Source: Chlamydiota bacterium (lineage in GTDB: Bacteria; Chlamydiota; Chlamydiia; Chlamydiales; SM23-39). From it: 9,665 bases of DNA. Below the pieces are notes generated by a model. It did not search any database and was not told the origin of the DNA. It saw only the letters and a list, made by a program, of their open reading frames with translations. The stretch lies in contig DAIDIM010000057.1 in NCBI GenBank assembly GCA_027459365.1, forward strand, positions 1 to 9,665. The letters are read 5' to 3'. Made by a program: the position numbers and the translations under genes. Below, piece by piece: positions 7,075 through 9,665 of the stretch. Position 1 is the first letter of the stretch, and each line of letters opens with the position of its first letter.

Positions 7075-7644
7075 TTAGCGAAACGCGCGCGAATGTAGCG
7101 AATTGGTTGTTGTTTGTCGACGAGTCTGATTTCTCGATGACTGAGAGCGTACCTCAGGATCACCCGCTGATGATGCGCTAGATGAAGCTGCTGCTGCTGA
7201 TGTGCTAGATGAAGCTGCTGCAGCTGCTGCTGATGGCATAGATTGAGCTGTAATCGCTGCAGTTGGTTGCTGCTCTTCTCGTTCTGCTTCGAGAGCGTGA
7301 ATATGTTCAGCTTGTTGCCAAACTTTGAGTGTTAGACCTGCAATAATGCCAGCCACTGCTCCAAACCCTGTCCATCGCGTTACGGCTCCTTGTCCTAAAG
7401 TAACCAATGACGCTCCAGAAAGAGTAAGTAAACTAAAAGAACCTCGCATTAACCCTGTTGACAAATGGTCTGCTTGGACAAGAGTATCCCGTACTGCTAC
7501 TACACCGTCTGTAAAATTTTCCTTTAATTTTACCAATTGGTTTGCCGCTACGCTCATAACAGAGATCTCAGTTGAACTACTTGTCACCATTTGTCCTACT
7601 GCTGTGCTTGTATTTCTTGGTACTATTGCCGAGCTTGATGTCAT
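7075..7644 (-). CDS. Unknown protein with bilobed hydrophobic segment and Ala/Ser repeat; candidate secreted inclusion-membrane-like protein
   Basis: I do not recognise a family for this 189-residue protein. Residues 1-27 are rich in Ser and Thr and carry no Sec signal peptide, as often seen in type III secretion substrates. Residues 69-88 and 92-108 are two hydrophobic stretches separated by a very short turn (TRW). This bilobed pattern resembles chlamydial Inc proteins, although the first lobe is only weakly hydrophobic. A short charged helix follows (109-125, with EAEREEQQ), then an Ala/Ser tract with a 9-residue tandem repeat (141-158), and a basic Ser/Thr/Arg tail. AAGGA lies a few bases before the ATG, and a strong promoter-like sequence is upstream, so it is probably transcribed alone. 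The opposite strand also holds a shorter ORF, but it lacks such signals. The effector or Inc role is an inference from shape only. Confidence 0.75.
   Translation of the reverse strand: MTSSSAIVPRNTSTAVGQMVTSSSTEISVMSVAANQLVKLKENFTDGVVAVRDTLVQADHLSTGLMRGSFSLLTLSGASLVTLGQGAVTRWTGFGAVAGIIAGLTLKVWQQAEHIHALEAEREEQQPTAAITAQSMPSAAAAAASSSTSAAAASSSASSAGDPEVRSQSSRNQTRRQTTTNSLHSRAFR
7171..7224 (-). repeat. Two tandem 27-base repeats encoding a 9-residue Ala/Ser unit
   Basis: Units 7171-7197 and 7198-7224 are adjacent and differ at two bases. On the minus strand they encode AAAASSSTS and AAAASSSAS (residues 141-158 of the unknown protein). They are flanked by further GCT/GCA-type codons that extend the Ala run. 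Because the unit is a multiple of three, gain or loss of copies would change protein length without a frameshift. Confidence 0.85.
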
Positions 7645-7677
7645 AATTATTCCTTTTTTTATTATTATTTAATAATT

Positions 7678-7707
7678 ATTATACCATATTACATTATAAT
7701 TTAACAA
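7678..7707 (-). promoter_or_regulatory. Housekeeping-type promoter of the 189-residue unknown gene
   Basis: On the minus strand TTGTTA (7707-7702) and a perfect TATAAT (7683-7678) are separated by 18 bases. Initiation about seven bases downstream (near 7671) would give a leader of roughly 26 bases that includes the AAGGA ribosome binding site just before the ATG at 7644. The whole gap 7645-7735 is extremely AT-rich, so weak chance matches are expected. The exact -10, the plausible -35 and the correct distance to the gene still make this one of the better promoter candidates in the window. Confidence 0.6.
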
Positions 7708-7747
7708 TTTATAAATATTATTTTAAATACTAAAGTAGGCGTACGGA

Positions 7748-8752
7748 CTAGATTTTCAAGACGATGCGATAATGAGCTTCATTTTTCTTGAGTTTGTCAA
7801 TGGCTTGATTGATCTCAGAAAGGGGCATTTCCTCAATCCAAGGGCGGATGTTGTTGGCCGCTGCAAAGGCGAGCATATCTTCCATTTCTTGAATGCTTGC
7901 ATTATTGCTCCCGCAGATTGTTCTTTGCGTAGAGACAAGATTCATTGGATCAAAGTGGATCCCATTGGGAGGACGACTCACAAAGCAGAGCCTCCCATTG
8001 GGTTTTAGGAAAGTGAGGGTTTGATCCCAATTAAGATCTGCATCGACTGTGCAGAGAATAAAATCAAAAGAGAGTGTTTTGGGTGGATTTTGGAAGGTGT
8101 AGAAATGATCTGATCCCAGTTGGAAAGCGTCTTGTTTTTTGGATGGGGAGTGCGAAAGTGCTGATACCTCACAGCCTAAAGCCTTTGCAAATTGGATAGC
8201 AAGGTGACCGAGGCCCCCAATTCCTATGATTGCCACATGTTTCATTTTGTAACGAGCAAGGGGTGCGTAAACAGTTGAACCTGCACAAAGGAGTGGTGCT
8301 GCATGTGCAGAATCTAAGTTTGCAGGAACAGAGAAGGAAAACCTACTATCTGCGATGATATGTGTTGCAAAACCCCCATAACGTCCTTGAGAATATGTGG
8401 GTGTTTTGTTGAGGCAGATGTTTGTTTGGTGAGAGGCACATTCAGGGCAGTGAAAGCAGGCTGAATGGATCCAGCCAATTCCAACGCGATCGTTGATTTC
8501 TTTAGTTGCAAGTGTCCCAAGCTTTATCACTTTGCCAACAATTTCATGGCCTGGAACAAGGGGATAGGTGGACCGTTTCCAGCTGTTGTCAATCATGTAA
8601 AGATCTGTATGACATAGGCCGCAATGAGAAATTTCGACAAGAATCTCGAAAGGTTTTAATTCAGGTAAATGATAGTTAAATGGTTTTAAAGGGGCTCCAG
8701 GATTAAAAGCTGCAAATCCATTAGAAGAATGTGGAATTGGGGTCTGTGTCAA
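7748..8752 (-). CDS. Zinc-dependent NADP(H) alcohol dehydrogenase, CAD/YahK-like
   Basis: This medium-chain dehydrogenase/reductase interconverts aldehydes and alcohols, probably with NADP(H). Taken from the TTG at 8752 it has 334 residues. The catalytic zinc ligands are C44 (HCGLCHTD), H69 (PGHEIVG) and C156 (LLCAGSTVY). The structural zinc site is C99-x2-C102-x2-C105-x7-C113. The Rossmann motif GIGGLG is at 177-182. Strand two ends in Ser residues (ALSHSPSKK) instead of an acidic residue, which favours NADP over NAD. The start at 8752 is preferred because AAGGA (8764-8760) lies seven bases upstream and because family members begin near here. An upstream in-frame TTG at 8788 would add 12 residues but has no clear ribosome binding site. 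The 5' end overlaps priA by 32 bases, so the two are probably co-transcribed. The aldehyde substrate cannot be read from the sequence. Confidence 0.93.
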   Translation of the reverse strand: MTQTPIPHSSNGFAAFNPGAPLKPFNYHLPELKPFEILVEISHCGLCHTDLYMIDNSWKRSTYPLVPGHEIVGKVIKLGTLATKEINDRVGIGWIHSACFHCPECASHQTNICLNKTPTYSQGRYGGFATHIIADSRFSFSVPANLDSAHAAPLLCAGSTVYAPLARYKMKHVAIIGIGGLGHLAIQFAKALGCEVSALSHSPSKKQDAFQLGSDHFYTFQNPPKTLSFDFILCTVDADLNWDQTLTFLKPNGRLCFVSRPPNGIHFDPMNLVSTQRTICGSNNASIQEMEDMLAFAAANNIRPWIEEMPLSEINQAIDKLKKNEAHYRIVLKI

Positions 8753-9665
8753 TTTTTGTTCCTTGAAGTTTTTGGAGAGTGGTTGCAATTGTTCCGATTT
8801 TAGGGGTTTTGATCAGTATTTGGAAACGATAAAGATCTTTGATTTTTGCGTGACCGGAAGGAACTACGGGGAAAATTTGTGCAGATGAGGGGAGCTCATT
8901 TTTGAGAAATTCATAGACGTTTTCGGCATTTTTTTGCCCTTTTTCGGGGTCGATATCGGAAAAGGTGAGTTTTACAAGATGAGAGAAAGGGGGATAGTTG
9001 AACGATTTTCTCTCTTCAATCTCATCGATGTAAAATGCATTGTAATCTTGCGTTTGCGCTTTTTTGATCACAGGGTGATCGGGCATGAATGTTTGTAAGT
9101 AGACAACGCCTGGAATTTCTGCTCTGCCGGCACGACCGGCTACCTGGATGAGGAGCTGGAATACATGTTCGGATGAGCGAAAGTCTGGAATGGAAAGGGA
9201 CGCGTCAATATTGAGGATCCCGACAAGTGTAACGGAAGGGAAGTGAAACCCTTTGGCAATCATTTGTGTTCCGATGAGAACGTCCGCTTTGTGTGCCCGA
9301 AATTGTTTGAAAATCTCATCGTGATCGTGTTTTTTTTGGATTGTGTCTCTATCCATTCGAAGGGTACGGATGCCGGGGATGATCGCATGAAGAGAGCGCT
9401 CCACATGTTCTGTTCCAAAACCTTTGAACTCAAGTTCAGGTTTTTTGCAATTGGGACAATTGCGAAGAGGAGAGATGCCATAATTACAAAAGTGGCATTT
9501 GAGCAGATTGGCTTCTCGATGAAAGGTCAGTGGGATGTCGCAATGTGGACACTTCACGATTATTCTGCAACTTTGACATCGTTGCATCCGATGGTATCCA
9601 CGCTTATTGAGTAGCAAAAGGGTTTGTTCCCCTTTTTCAACACGGTCTTTCATTGCATTGAGGAG
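8721..9665 (-). CDS. priA: Primosomal replication-restart helicase PriA, C-terminal part (5' end beyond the window)
   Basis: PriA is a 3'-5' DNA helicase that recognises stalled forks and D-loops and reloads the replicative helicase. The frame is open to the window edge, so the DNA-binding domain and helicase motifs I-III lie outside it. The visible 314 residues begin LLNAMKDRVEKGEQ and continue with the LLLLNKRGY motif. Four CxxC pairs bind two zinc ions (fragment residues 30/33, 39/42, 57/60 and 70/73). The GTEHVE and MDRDT segments follow, then helicase motif V (VLIGTQMIAKGFHFPSV) and motif VI (QVAGRAGR) after the family signature PDFRSSEHVFQLL. The C-terminal domain ends in IDTDPNSTFF, matching the typical D-x-DP ending. 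The stop at 8721-8723 lies inside the alcohol dehydrogenase reading frame. The product is certain; only the N-terminal part is unseen. Confidence 0.97.
   Translation of the reverse strand, partial: LLNAMKDRVEKGEQTLLLLNKRGYHRMQRCQSCRIIVKCPHCDIPLTFHREANLLKCHFCNYGISPLRNCPNCKKPELEFKGFGTEHVERSLHAIIPGIRTLRMDRDTIQKKHDHDEIFKQFRAHKADVLIGTQMIAKGFHFPSVTLVGILNIDASLSIPDFRSSEHVFQLLIQVAGRAGRAEIPGVVYLQTFMPDHPVIKKAQTQDYNAFYIDEIEERKSFNYPPFSHLVKLTFSDIDPEKGQKNAENVYEFLKNELPSSAQIFPVVPSGHAKIKDLYRFQILIKTPKIGTIATTLQKLQGTKIDTDPNSTFF
8760..8764 (-). promoter_or_regulatory. Ribosome binding site that decides the alcohol dehydrogenase start
   Basis: AAGGA on the minus strand, inside the 3' end of priA, lies seven bases ahead of the in-frame TTG at 8752. 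This supports a TTG start and a 32-base overlap with priA. Confidence 0.6.

Noticed and set aside
7165..7270. CTG/GCT-rich stretch considered as a trinucleotide repeat or CRISPR-like array
   Set aside because: The repeat units are adjacent without spacers and in frame with the Ala/Ser codons of the protein.
7325..7672. 115-codon plus-strand ORF opposite the unknown gene
   Set aside because: It has no ribosome binding site or promoter. The minus-strand frame has both, is longer, and shows protein-like structure.
8753..8788. Upstream TTG at 8788 as the start of the alcohol dehydrogenase
   Set aside because: No clear ribosome binding site precedes it. The extra 12 residues are simply the priA C-terminal codons read in another frame.
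9243..9614. 123-codon plus-strand ORF inside priA
   Set aside because: It is antisense to the conserved zinc and helicase motifs of PriA, and its composition is that of a shadow frame.

Overview
The window looks like chromosome from an environmental (non-Chlamydiaceae) member of the Chlamydiota. The main reason is the block yicC - gmk - very short ORF - metG, which I recall as the chlamydial order around gmk and metG. Supporting points are a nucleotide-transporter-like protein and a candidate inclusion-membrane-like protein with two adjacent hydrophobic lobes. Base composition is moderate. The taxon is inferred from gene order and protein style; no marker in the window proves it.

Left part (1-3261, all minus strand): three genes chained by two 4-base ATGA stop/start overlaps. 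In order of transcription they are a 916-residue protein with an NTT-like (ATP/ADP-translocase-like) membrane half and a HEAT-repeat half, a 139-residue stand-alone cyclic-nucleotide-binding-type domain, and the first 32 residues of a membrane protein that runs off the window. The first two together resemble, in split form, the NTT-HEAT-CNBD fusions known from free-living bacteria. This suggests one sensor/transporter assembly made from separate but coupled chains.

Middle part (3298-7009, plus strand): a compact housekeeping operon of yicC (endoribonuclease family), gmk (guanylate kinase), a 55-residue ORF that I read as a shortened RNA polymerase omega subunit (rpoZ), and metG (methionyl-tRNA synthetase with C-terminal tRNA-binding domain). 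The 36-base gap to the divergent left operon holds a palindromic AT box that reads TATAAT on both strands.

Right part (7010-9665, minus-strand genes): a long inverted repeat separates metG from a convergent 189-residue protein of unknown function. That protein has a Ser/Thr-rich N-terminus, a bilobed hydrophobic segment and an Ala/Ser repeat, and it has its own consensus-like promoter in a very AT-rich gap. Upstream of it are an NADP-type zinc alcohol dehydrogenase (CAD/YahK-like) and the C-terminal two-fifths or so of PriA helicase. These two overlap and are probably co-transcribed. No tRNA, rRNA, CRISPR array or insertion sequence was seen, and no gene-free stretch exceeds about 110 bases.
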